Shown piece after piece: positions 1 to 6,890 of a stretch of DNA of 15,414 nt (within the stretch, counting starts at the first letter, position 1; each line of letters begins with the position of its first letter). The notes below the pieces were generated by a model that was given only the letters and a program-made list of their open reading frames with translations, did not search any database and had not been told where the DNA came from. The DNA lies in contig CAYNDH010000110.1 in NCBI GenBank assembly GCA_964395665.1, positions 1-15,414 of the forward strand, in the 5' to 3' direction. This stretch comes from JAEZAF01 sp964395665 (GTDB lineage: Bacteria; Chloroflexota; Anaerolineae; Aggregatilineales; Phototrophicaceae). Made by a program: the position numbers and the translations under genes.

Positions 1-293
1 CTAAACATGCTTGCATGTCGTTGTCCGGCGGTTTCATAAACTTCAGAACCGGTTTCTGAATATTCAAATGGTCTCTAAGAGATACACCGGACATTATAGT
101 ATTTCCGGCAATTAGCGCTATTCGCTTTACGCTTTCCCAATGGTTGCTATGCGATCGTTATGAATGGGCTGTTCGGGCATTTTTCATCGGCTCCTTCGAC
201 TTCGTATGGTGCATCACCTTGTTAGGGTGCATCACTTGATACGATGAATTGGAGCTGATGTTGCGAAAGGGGCAGGGATTTAAGGGGAGTTGA
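1..293. other. Left-edge intergenic region with dyads, no gene seen
   Basis: No coding sequence could be supported here. Visible structure: an inverted repeat TTCAGAA-N5-TTCTGAA at 42-60, a second dyad CCGGA-N12-TCCGG at 87-108 that encloses a TATAGT box (95-100), and a direct repeat GGTGCATCAC at 208-217 and 226-235. These look like protein-binding sites, but no gene they could control is visible inside the window; one could lie to the left. No clear terminator for the minus-strand gene ending at 294 was found. Confidence 0.4.
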
Positions 294-698
294 TTATCCC
301 CATGTATTCACTTTGACCGGGTGGAGCGTGACCACCAGCCGTGTCTCGCCCGGATGATCGTTGGTGGAGACGTCAAACCCACCATATTTGGCGCCCAGTT
401 TCCCGGCAAAGGCCAGATCGGTATCTGGCGTGACCTCTGCACGTGCCCGGATCTCCAGCGTTCGGTATGGATTAGCCCGGTCGAGGATAAAGAAGGTGCA
501 TTCCGGATTGGTCTGAAGGTTTTTCAGCTTCTGCCGCGTGTTGTTGAGTGATAATCTGATCACGCCGTCGTCATCGAACAGGAACCACAGCGCTGTCACC
601 TGCGGGAAGCCATCTGACCCAATCGTTGCCAGCATTGCGACATCGGTACCAAGCAGATCGCGATGCGATTCAGGAATACTTGCAGGCATACTTGCCAT
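294..698 (-). CDS. PPOX-class (pyridoxamine 5'-phosphate oxidase fold) flavin/F420-type oxidoreductase
   Basis: A 134-residue single-domain protein of the split-barrel FMN-binding family, whose members bind FMN or F420 and reduce or oxidise small substrates in the cytoplasm. Family marks are the early strand AMLATIGSDGFPQVTALWF (residues 21-39), a basic helix with KLKNLQTNP (57-65) and the strand PYRTLEIRARAEV (77-89). Length is normal for the short PPOX class. ATG at 698 is chosen because AAAGG lies 8 bases upstream; a GTG three codons earlier overlaps that ribosome site. It lies about 90 bases downstream of the DoxX-like gene on the same strand and is probably cotranscribed. FMN versus F420 use and the substrate cannot be read from the sequence. 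There is no signal peptide. Confidence 0.85.
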   Translation of the reverse strand: MASMPASIPESHRDLLGTDVAMLATIGSDGFPQVTALWFLFDDDGVIRLSLNNTRQKLKNLQTNPECTFFILDRANPYRTLEIRARAEVTPDTDLAFAGKLGAKYGGFDVSTNDHPGETRLVVTLHPVKVNTWG

Positions 699-790
699 CT
701 TTATCACCTTTCAGACCTTCGCCTTTGAATTCACCTGTAAAATCACAGCCACAGCCGGATACTACACAGATGATCGGACCGGCGGAGATG

Positions 791-1264
791 TTACCCTGCG
801 ATCTCGTCAGCTCGGTCTGATTTGCGGCGATGCCACCATGCCTGCCATGCACCGGTTGACCACAGCGCCCACACCACCAGCACCGGCTGAAACAAAAGTC
901 GGATCGCACGTGCCTGATCGGTATTCATCCCGAAGGCGTCGATGCGGTTGATATACTGCGAGATATTCCCCGGAAAGATCGCGACGAAAAATGCCGCGAC
1001 GAGCCAGCCGACCGCCACACGGAACCGTCCCAGCACAATCAGCGCCGCGCCGAGTGTGATCTCGGCGATACCTGACAGCACGACGACGACATCGCCGTTC
1101 AGCGGTATCCATTTAGGGACCTGTGCCAGAAATTCATTACGTGCGAAGGTGAGATGCGAGATGCCGGTGAAGATCAGGACCGCGCCAAGTACGACCCTGG
1201 CAATGGTCTGGAAGATATTCGGCGGCGGTGCTTCTGAAAGTTCGCGTGTGTTCTGTGTCGTCAT
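791..1264 (-). CDS. DoxX-like four-helix membrane protein (COG4270 type)
   Basis: A 157-residue integral membrane protein with four predicted helices at about residues 18-36, 58-79, 82-98 and 119-138. Features typical of the COG4270/DoxX-like family are GISHLTF followed by F..QVPKWIP (34-53), the second helix GIAEITLGAAL (65-75) and the late RLLFQPVLVVWALW stretch (122-135). Family members have no settled biochemical role; some DoxX proteins act with redox enzymes, and a flavoprotein is the next gene downstream. The in-frame start at 1330 was rejected: a good promoter lies between 1317 and 1344, so transcripts would begin downstream of that codon, and similarity begins shortly after the Met at 1264. 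The ribosome site for 1264 is weak (AGGA very close to the ATG). Confidence 0.8.
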   Translation of the reverse strand: MTTQNTRELSEAPPPNIFQTIARVVLGAVLIFTGISHLTFARNEFLAQVPKWIPLNGDVVVVLSGIAEITLGAALIVLGRFRVAVGWLVAAFFVAIFPGNISQYINRIDAFGMNTDQARAIRLLFQPVLVVWALWSTGAWQAWWHRRKSDRADEIAG

Positions 1265-1316
1265 ATTCCTGTGTCCAGTATGTGATTTACATCTCTCAGT
1301 GACTTTGATCTCAGTG

Positions 1317-1344
1317 ATTATGCGGCGCACAGGATAAATGGCAA
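1317..1344 (-). promoter_or_regulatory. Predicted sigma-70-like promoter for the DoxX-PPOX pair
   Basis: On the minus strand TTGCCA (1344-1339) and CATAAT (1322-1317) are separated by 16 bases, each matching five of six consensus positions. Initiation near 1310 would give a leader of about 46 bases before the ATG at 1264. Prediction from sequence only. Confidence 0.5.
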
Positions 1345-1447
1345 CGTGGTGTCAGATGAGAGGGTCGGCAGCAAACGGCTGTCTGATCGGTAATTGGTGC
1401 GCCTGGCACGTCAGAGAATGTGCTCCAAAAATACACATATCACCATC

Positions 1448-2713
1448 CTAGGGTAAAACCTGCGTGCCAGCCTCTATCCGTTTGCGCAGCAGGGGTTCAC
1501 CAATCGCTGATGCATCGAGTTTTTCCGCGCCGAGAAATCTCACAAAGCGTGCAAAGCCCCGTGCTAATGCCTCTGCAAAGGCTTCATCCATCCCCATTGT
1601 GGCATCTTCCAGCCAGAAGCCCAAAACCCTGAAGGTGCTGCTCGTCCGGTCCAGTTTGCTGTCGAAGCGTGCGACGAGACGGTCTCCCCACAACACCGGC
1701 AGCGTATAGTAACCGTACCTGCGCTTGTGCTCCGGCTTATAGACTTCCCAGACATAATCGAAGCCGAACAGGATTTTGGCGCGTCCGCGTGCGCTGACCT
1801 GATCGAGCGGCGCAAGGAAGACCACTTCTTCGGTGGTGGTCATCTCCAGCGGCGCCCATGCCTGTGGCACACGCCCTGCGCTGACGTCATTCAGCAGTTC
1901 GACATCGCTGCTGAGGATGTAATGCGCCGCCTTCCAGCCTTCGACCTTCACCTCGACCAGTTCGCCGTCCGCCAGCATCGCATCGACGATCGGCTTGATC
2001 TTTGCGAAGGGGACGCCGTGCTGCCATGCATCACTGGTCCGGTTGATGCGTGCCAGCCCGGAGAAGCTGACATCCTTTCTGATCAGGTAGCGATCCGCTT
2101 CAATCTCGTCACTTTCACGGATCAGATGCGCGGGTGCGACCGCTTCCGTCAAGGCATAGACGCGCTCAAACTTCTCGCGGTGATGCGTCATGACTTCGCC
2201 GGTGCGCCACAGATAATACAGGGCAAGTGCGCTGTCCTTGCGCCCGCGATAATGTTCCGTGCGCTTGCGTGCCGCAGCAGTGAATTCACGGTTGCTGACG
2301 ACACCGCGCTCGTGCAGGATCGTCCGCATTTCGGCGATGGCTTCGGCATGTTCGACGCCCATCTGGTGAATGCGTGTCGTGATATCCGGCCTGCCGTCAC
2401 GTTCGCGGCGCATGACCACGCGCCAGTAGGGGAGTTCTTCCATCGGACGCGCCGCCAGCCAGCCGCCCCAGTCGAAGAACTGGCGCTGCTCATAGGTCAC
2501 CGTTTCCCATAGGCCGGGTGAATAATCGAGTACGCGGCTGTGCAGGGTGATGTCGTGGCTGCGTGCGATGATTTGCAGCGGATCGAGCTGTAGATACTCG
2601 ATCTCGCGCATGGCCTGTGCTGTGCCTTCAGTACCCTGCCAGCGTCGTCCGGGCCACAGCCCCTGCTTACCGAGAATAAAACGCCGGGCAGTTTCGAGAT
2701 TGACGGTCAGCAT
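1448..2713 (-). CDS. YcaQ/AlkX-type DNA glycosylase (HTH_42 family)
   Basis: A 421-residue cytoplasmic protein of the winged-helix HTH_42 family, close in length to E. coli YcaQ (AlkX). AlkX and AlkZ are monofunctional DNA glycosylases that excise bulky N-alkylated bases, and AlkX unhooks interstrand crosslinks. The catalytic region is visible as YLQLDPLQIIARSHD (residues 40-54): Q42 and D44 form the Q-hydrophobic-D motif of the AlkX branch, whereas antibiotic-associated AlkZ proteins carry Q-hydrophobic-Q. The tract YSPGLWETVTYEQRQFF (64-80) is also typical. The ATG at 2713 has GGAGAAG seven bases upstream. It stands alone, 183 bases from the DoxX-like gene and divergent from the PD40 gene. 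A possible promoter is TTGGCT and TAAAAT with 19-base spacing at 2789-2759 (weak). No biosynthetic cluster is adjacent, so a general repair role is more likely than self-resistance. Confidence 0.85.
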   Translation of the reverse strand: MLTVNLETARRFILGKQGLWPGRRWQGTEGTAQAMREIEYLQLDPLQIIARSHDITLHSRVLDYSPGLWETVTYEQRQFFDWGGWLAARPMEELPYWRVVMRRERDGRPDITTRIHQMGVEHAEAIAEMRTILHERGVVSNREFTAAARKRTEHYRGRKDSALALYYLWRTGEVMTHHREKFERVYALTEAVAPAHLIRESDEIEADRYLIRKDVSFSGLARINRTSDAWQHGVPFAKIKPIVDAMLADGELVEVKVEGWKAAHYILSSDVELLNDVSAGRVPQAWAPLEMTTTEEVVFLAPLDQVSARGRAKILFGFDYVWEVYKPEHKRRYGYYTLPVLWGDRLVARFDSKLDRTSSTFRVLGFWLEDATMGMDEAFAEALARGFARFVRFLGAEKLDASAIGEPLLRKRIEAGTQVLP

Positions 2714-2962
2714 CCTTGATCTTCTCCAGTGTCTGAATTGTTCAGGGGATCGTAAAGGATTTTAGCTCAATTGCAAAACGCGAAGCCAAAGTCTGCTCTG
2801 GGACAGTGTCGCCTGTAACGTTTAAAATATCCTGCCGTCTTATCTGCTGATATAGACTGGGGAATCGCCGTTTCACTGGACGCGACACAAGGCAGATGAG
2901 AGGAACTTCCAATACACATCCGGCGTTATAGGCGCACAAGTAAACTCTAAAGGAAGCACAAC

Positions 2963-4099
2963 ATGCAAGCATCTCTGCAAACTGGCAGCTCCGGCGCGGC
3001 ACGCGCTGTATCTCTCGCATTACCACTGTTACTGGCACTGTCCGTCCTGCTCTCTGGCATACATCAGGCCTACGCACAGGATGACATCCCCGAAGGCGAA
3101 ATCACATTTGTGCGGCTGGCAAATGGTGAGCCGGGCGGTGAGGGGATTTACATCATCAATGCCGATGGTACAGACGAGCGTCCGCTGTTTCTGTTTGAAG
3201 ATCTCGGCCTGCCGTATGATCCCCGCAACGCTGGCTATCGCTGTCCGGTCTGGTCCCCGGATGGCACACGGCTCGCCTTCAACGGCGCGGTGACCGAAAC
3301 CGATACCAGCTATATCGCGGTGGTGGATGTCGAAACGGGTGATGTGCAGCTTGTGTATGAAGTCCAGCACGAAGACCAGATCCTGCACAATATCTTCTTT
3401 CCGGAGTGGGTGCCTGATGCCGATGGTGACCAACTTTCGTTCGGCTTTATGGATGTCGAGCGCTATACCGGCCTGATCCTCACCAGCGGCGTCCGCATCG
3501 TGTCGCTGGACGATACCGGTGATGGTGACAGCGACGTGATCACGCTCCGGGATGACATCGGGCTGTCCGATGATGCGCCGTTGTATTATGGCGGTGTGCT
3601 GCCCAACTATGCCCCATTTGCGCATAGCTGGACAGCGGATGGCGAAGCGCTGGCGGTTACCCTCTATAACTGGCGCACCTATCTGCTGGACGGTGACGGC
3701 TCCGATCAGGCAGAACTGCCGTCGCAGTGGGCAAATGGCGATGTGGAATGGTCGCCCGATGGCGAGCTGCTGGCCGTATCACTGTTTCGTATGATCCTGA
3801 TCGACCCTGAAGACGGCACGGAGCGCGAACTGGTCCCGCCCGGTGAGACGCTGAACGGCTCCACGGTCGAATCGCTGGCATGGTCCCCGGCTGGCAGCGA
3901 GATCGCCTATACCACCCTGCATATGGACATCAGCGGCGACCTGATCTCATCTTTCAGCCTGTCGGTGGTGGATGTCGAGTCCGGCGAGATCCGCGAACTG
4001 GTCCGCACACCGTCGTTCGCTGCCGGTCAGTATCCCTATAACCTCTCGTGTGTGGACTGGCGTCCTGTATCCGTCACGTCTGATGCATCTGATATGTAA
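2963..4099 (+). CDS. Exported PD40/TolB-like beta-propeller protein
   Basis: A 378-residue secreted protein. Residues 1-38 form a signal peptide: basic start, hydrophobic core LALPLLLALSVLL (18-30) and a likely cut at AYA/QD (38/39), with no lipobox cysteine. The rest contains repeated PD40 propeller strands: CPVWSPDGTRLAFNG (94-108), a variant SWTADGEALAV (222-232), VEWSPDGELLAVS (261-273), LAWSPAGSEIAYT (306-318) and CVDWRP (363-368), alternating with VVDVETG/VVDVESG strands. Such proteins usually bind proteins or ligands; no catalytic motif is visible. AGGAAG (2951-2956) six bases before the ATG supports the start. It runs toward the galactanase operon. No Tol-Pal genes are nearby, so it should not be called TolB. 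A galactan-related role is possible only by proximity. Confidence 0.8.
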   Translation: MQASLQTGSSGAARAVSLALPLLLALSVLLSGIHQAYAQDDIPEGEITFVRLANGEPGGEGIYIINADGTDERPLFLFEDLGLPYDPRNAGYRCPVWSPDGTRLAFNGAVTETDTSYIAVVDVETGDVQLVYEVQHEDQILHNIFFPEWVPDADGDQLSFGFMDVERYTGLILTSGVRIVSLDDTGDGDSDVITLRDDIGLSDDAPLYYGGVLPNYAPFAHSWTADGEALAVTLYNWRTYLLDGDGSDQAELPSQWANGDVEWSPDGELLAVSLFRMILIDPEDGTERELVPPGETLNGSTVESLAWSPAGSEIAYTTLHMDISGDLISSFSLSVVDVESGEIRELVRTPSFAAGQYPYNLSCVDWRPVSVTSDASDM

Positions 4100-4131
4100 C
4101 TGCTGCCTGATAAGGATCTGACCGGTCAGCC

Positions 4132-4175
4132 GGAAAAAAGCAAAACAGCAGGCAGAGAAGTCCCCGCCTGCTGTT
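4132..4175 (-). terminator. Intrinsic terminator of the galactan transport operon
   Basis: A perfect 10-bp inverted repeat, AACAGCAGGC (4144-4153) and GCCTGCTGTT (4166-4175), encloses a 12-base loop. On the minus strand it is followed by a T-rich run ending in six Ts (4139-4134). It lies about 45 bases after the galactanase stop codon. The plus-strand side lacks a U tract, so it probably serves the minus strand only. Confidence 0.8.
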
Positions 4176-4192
4176 CACCGGTCTCAGGATAT

Positions 4193-4222
4193 GAGGGCTG
4201 GCTGTTTGAGGGCTGGCTGTTT
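4193..4222. repeat. 15-bp perfect tandem duplication at the galactanase 3' end
   Basis: GAGGGCTGGCTGTTT occurs twice in direct succession (4193-4207 and 4208-4222). The copy nearer the gene supplies two of the three bases of the galactanase TAA stop (4221-4223). The other copy lies in the gap before the terminator. Confidence 0.9.
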
Positions 4223-5945
4223 AAGGAAGCACGAACTCGAAGAATGCTTCCAGCACGAGATCTTCATCCTCTGCGATCTCTGGCAGGCGTTCCGTCCCCA
4301 GAACATCGCTGGCCCCGCGTGCGCGTCCGCGATCGGTGCTGACAGCGGCGAGATACACCCGCTCCGGGCTGCCGATCAGCGAAACCGGCATCTGAAGCTC
4401 GATCACCGTGCCGTCATCACCACTGACAATGGCCGCGCCGCCCGTGTATGAGATCGTTTCCCAATCATCGCTGCCGTTCCACGCGCTAAGGACATAACTG
4501 GCGCGGTTTCCATCCCCTTCCGCCAGCAGCGTGACATCCAGCCGATATTCCGGCCTGAATTCATCCGCCGTGATGATAGGCCGCCGTCCGACATCGATAT
4601 TCGCACCCTGTTCGTCATGCGTGGTGTCGAAATACACCAGATAACTGCCTTCACGCGAATAGATGTCACCGGCGATGGTCAGCGCCAGTGACAGCATCTC
4701 GCCATCGGATCGGACATACAGCGCGGTCAGATCGAGTGCCGCGAAGCCGTTCAGTACATCATCCCCGGAACCGTCTTCGACCAACGGCGCACCGTATTCC
4801 GCTTCGACGATGCCATCCGCAGGCACAGCCGGGTAAATATACGCGTCGTTCAGGTAATTGACGCTGTCCAGCAGTTCGTTATCGTTGCGGAAATCGAAGA
4901 ATGTCGCATTTTCCCAGTGCGAACCCTGGCCCCAGCGCGTCAGGCACGGCGTCGAAACCCACGCCGGTTCCCAGTAGACCATCCCGATCGCACCATTGCT
5001 GATCAGACTCTGCGTCAGGTCATGCATGAAGCGGTACTGACCCTCAAGGCTGAACGGGTAGCCGCGTAATCCCTGATTCAGCACATTATCGGCAGATTCG
5101 GCGACCATTTCGCGTGTCCAGCCATAGCCCGTTTCCAGAATCATCACCTCTTTGCCGAACCGCTGGCGCAGTGCCGTGACCTGTGCGCCCATATCCCCGA
5201 TGGAGTATGTACTCCACTGCGGATAGTACGACACGCCGATGACATCAAAATCCGTCAGGCCGACGGCTTCAGCTTCTGAAAACCACCACATGGTATTTTC
5301 AGGCTGGGCGACATGCAGCATGACCTGTATCGGTTGGCCGGTCTCGGTAGAGAAGTCACGCACGGCCCGAATCCCGGCGTTGAACAGGTGCGCATCGCGT
5401 GTCCAGTTCTGGCTGCCGCCGCGCTTCAGAATGCCGGAGTTCGTCTCATTCCCGACCTGCACAAAGGCCGGGATCAGGTCTTCATCGGCCAGCTCGGTCA
5501 GGACCGCTATCGTATAGTCGTAAACGGCATCCTCAAGTTCGGCATCGTCGAAAGCCTTCCACGCTGCCGGGATCTGCTGCGTGCCGGCATCCGCCCACGT
5601 GTCGGAATAGTGGATGTCGAGCAGCGTTGCCATGCCTGCACTTTCAGCGCGGCGGAAGGTGCGTTTGACATCGTCCAGTGTGCTGTATTCGGTCCAGTCT
5701 GGCTGATGCCACAGCCGCGCCCGCACCAGATTGGCCCCGCGTTCGGCGAATAGTTCGTAGGCGTCGCGTTCGATGCTATTTTCCCGATACACCGCGCCGC
5801 AGTCGTCCATCTCGTTGACATACGACAGATCGACGCCGAAGTAAAACCGGGCTGCTGCATCCTCATCCGCCGCCTGTGACTGAATCAGTGACAGGGAAGT
5901 CAGCAGACCGATCAGGACGAAAAGTGATGTGATTCGCTTCATCAT
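4221..5945 (-). CDS. Secreted GH53 endo-beta-1,4-galactanase with extra C-terminal domain
   Basis: A 574-residue exported enzyme of glycoside hydrolase family 53, which hydrolyses internal beta-1,4 bonds of galactan and type I arabinogalactan by a retaining mechanism. The signal peptide covers about residues 1-26 (MMKR, then a hydrophobic core, cut near AA/DED). The catalytic barrel spans about 34-372: FGVDLSYVNEMDDCG (36-50), LVRARLWHQP (73-82), LDIHYSDTWADAG (109-121), acid/base E167 in QVGNETNSG, SYYPQW (239-244), nucleophile E271 in ILETGYGW, and YWEPAWV (324-330). Residues ~375-574 form a separate beta-rich region of the DOMON/CBM9-like kind that I cannot assign firmly. No cell-wall anchor is seen. 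The gene starts six bases after the malG-like stop; AAGGG inside the permease end is its ribosome site, so translation is probably coupled. It is the last gene of the operon. Confidence 0.93.
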   Translation of the reverse strand: MMKRITSLFVLIGLLTSLSLIQSQAADEDAAARFYFGVDLSYVNEMDDCGAVYRENSIERDAYELFAERGANLVRARLWHQPDWTEYSTLDDVKRTFRRAESAGMATLLDIHYSDTWADAGTQQIPAAWKAFDDAELEDAVYDYTIAVLTELADEDLIPAFVQVGNETNSGILKRGGSQNWTRDAHLFNAGIRAVRDFSTETGQPIQVMLHVAQPENTMWWFSEAEAVGLTDFDVIGVSYYPQWSTYSIGDMGAQVTALRQRFGKEVMILETGYGWTREMVAESADNVLNQGLRGYPFSLEGQYRFMHDLTQSLISNGAIGMVYWEPAWVSTPCLTRWGQGSHWENATFFDFRNDNELLDSVNYLNDAYIYPAVPADGIVEAEYGAPLVEDGSGDDVLNGFAALDLTALYVRSDGEMLSLALTIAGDIYSREGSYLVYFDTTHDEQGANIDVGRRPIITADEFRPEYRLDVTLLAEGDGNRASYVLSAWNGSDDWETISYTGGAAIVSGDDGTVIELQMPVSLIGSPERVYLAAVSTDRGRARGASDVLGTERLPEIAEDEDLVLEAFFEFVLP

Positions 5946-5951
5946 CTGGTG

Positions 5952-6857
5952 TTAGCCCTTCACTGAACCGGCGGTCAGCCCGTCGATCACGTATCTTTGC
6001 AGCGGGATGTACATCAGGATGATCGGGATGGCCGCCAGCACCGCCCCCGCCGTGATCATGCCGAAGTCCTGATCGAAACGGTCGGTCTGGAAGAGCTGAA
6101 GCCCGACCATCACCGTTAGATTCTCGGAGCTTTTCAGCAGCACACGGGCGATCACAAAGTCGCCATACGCTGCGATGAACGTCAGCACGCCAATCGTGAT
6201 CACAATCGGCGTCATGATCGGCAGGATGATATGGCGGAAGGTCTGCCACGGCGACGCGCCATCGACCAGCGCGGACTCATCCAGTTCCATCGGGATGCTG
6301 TCCACGTAGGCTTTGACGAGCAGCACATTGACACCTGATGATCCCGTGACGTAAATCAGGATCAGCGCAGCGTGCGAGTCCAGCCCCAGCCAGCTGATGA
6401 ACAGGCCAAGCTGCTGAAGCATCGAGAAGATCGCGACCATCGCCAGAATCGACGGGAAGACGTTGAGGATCAGAATCGCCATCATCAGCGCCTTGCGCCC
6501 GTTAAAACGGAAGCGTGACAGGGTATATCCGGAAAGACACGTCAGGAAGACGACCACGACGGTCGTGATCGAAGCGATCTTGATCGAGTTCAACAGCCAT
6601 GTCGCATAGGGGAAAAACGGATTCGACAGAAGCTGTTCATAATTGCCGATCCCCGGATTCCGTGGGAAGAACGTGCCGCCGATCAGCGACTTGGCCGGGT
6701 TCAGCGATGCCGAGACAATCCACAATGCCGGGACGACCGCGAACAGGATCAGCACAAATGCAATCACATATCGGATGAGATAGCCCGGTATTTTGCTTGG
6801 GGCGCGGTGTTCGATCTGAGGTTCACGGGTCGCGGGAATTGAGTGTGCAGTTTCCAT
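5952..6857 (-). CDS. ABC sugar permease, MalG type
   Basis: A 301-residue inner-membrane permease of the binding-protein-dependent MalG/GanQ type, one half of the transport channel. About six helices are visible, the first at 27-50, others near 92-113, 123-146, 160-182, 215-236 and 267-288. The EAA loop that docks the ATPase is DESALVDGASPWQTFRHIILP (residues 193-213) with the conserved G in DGA. The C-terminus GLTAGSVKG is characteristic of MalG-like proteins. AGGAAA lies five bases before the ATG. It follows the MalF-like gene by 33 bases and precedes the GH53 gene by six. The neighbours indicate galacto-oligosaccharides as cargo (inference). Confidence 0.93.
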   Translation of the reverse strand: METAHSIPATREPQIEHRAPSKIPGYLIRYVIAFVLILFAVVPALWIVSASLNPAKSLIGGTFFPRNPGIGNYEQLLSNPFFPYATWLLNSIKIASITTVVVVFLTCLSGYTLSRFRFNGRKALMMAILILNVFPSILAMVAIFSMLQQLGLFISWLGLDSHAALILIYVTGSSGVNVLLVKAYVDSIPMELDESALVDGASPWQTFRHIILPIMTPIVITIGVLTFIAAYGDFVIARVLLKSSENLTVMVGLQLFQTDRFDQDFGMITAGAVLAAIPIILMYIPLQRYVIDGLTAGSVKG

Positions 6858-6890
6858 GAGATTTCCTATGGTTTTCCTCTGTGACCTCAG

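Noticed and set aside
1265..1330. Longer DoxX-like frame starting at 1330
   Set aside because: The codon lies upstream of the predicted transcription start and the extra residues are not membrane- or family-like.
1727..2512. 261-codon plus-strand open frame
   Set aside because: It lies wholly antisense to the AlkX-type gene, has no recognisable domain, and is a frame shadow.
3029..3625. 198-codon minus-strand open frame
   Set aside because: It is antisense to the PD40 gene; the plus strand has a signal peptide, propeller motifs and a ribosome site.
4118..4129. Palindrome CTGACCGGTCAG as terminator of the PD40 gene
   Set aside because: A loopless 12-bp palindrome followed by an A run rather than a T run on the plus strand; not a terminator by sequence.
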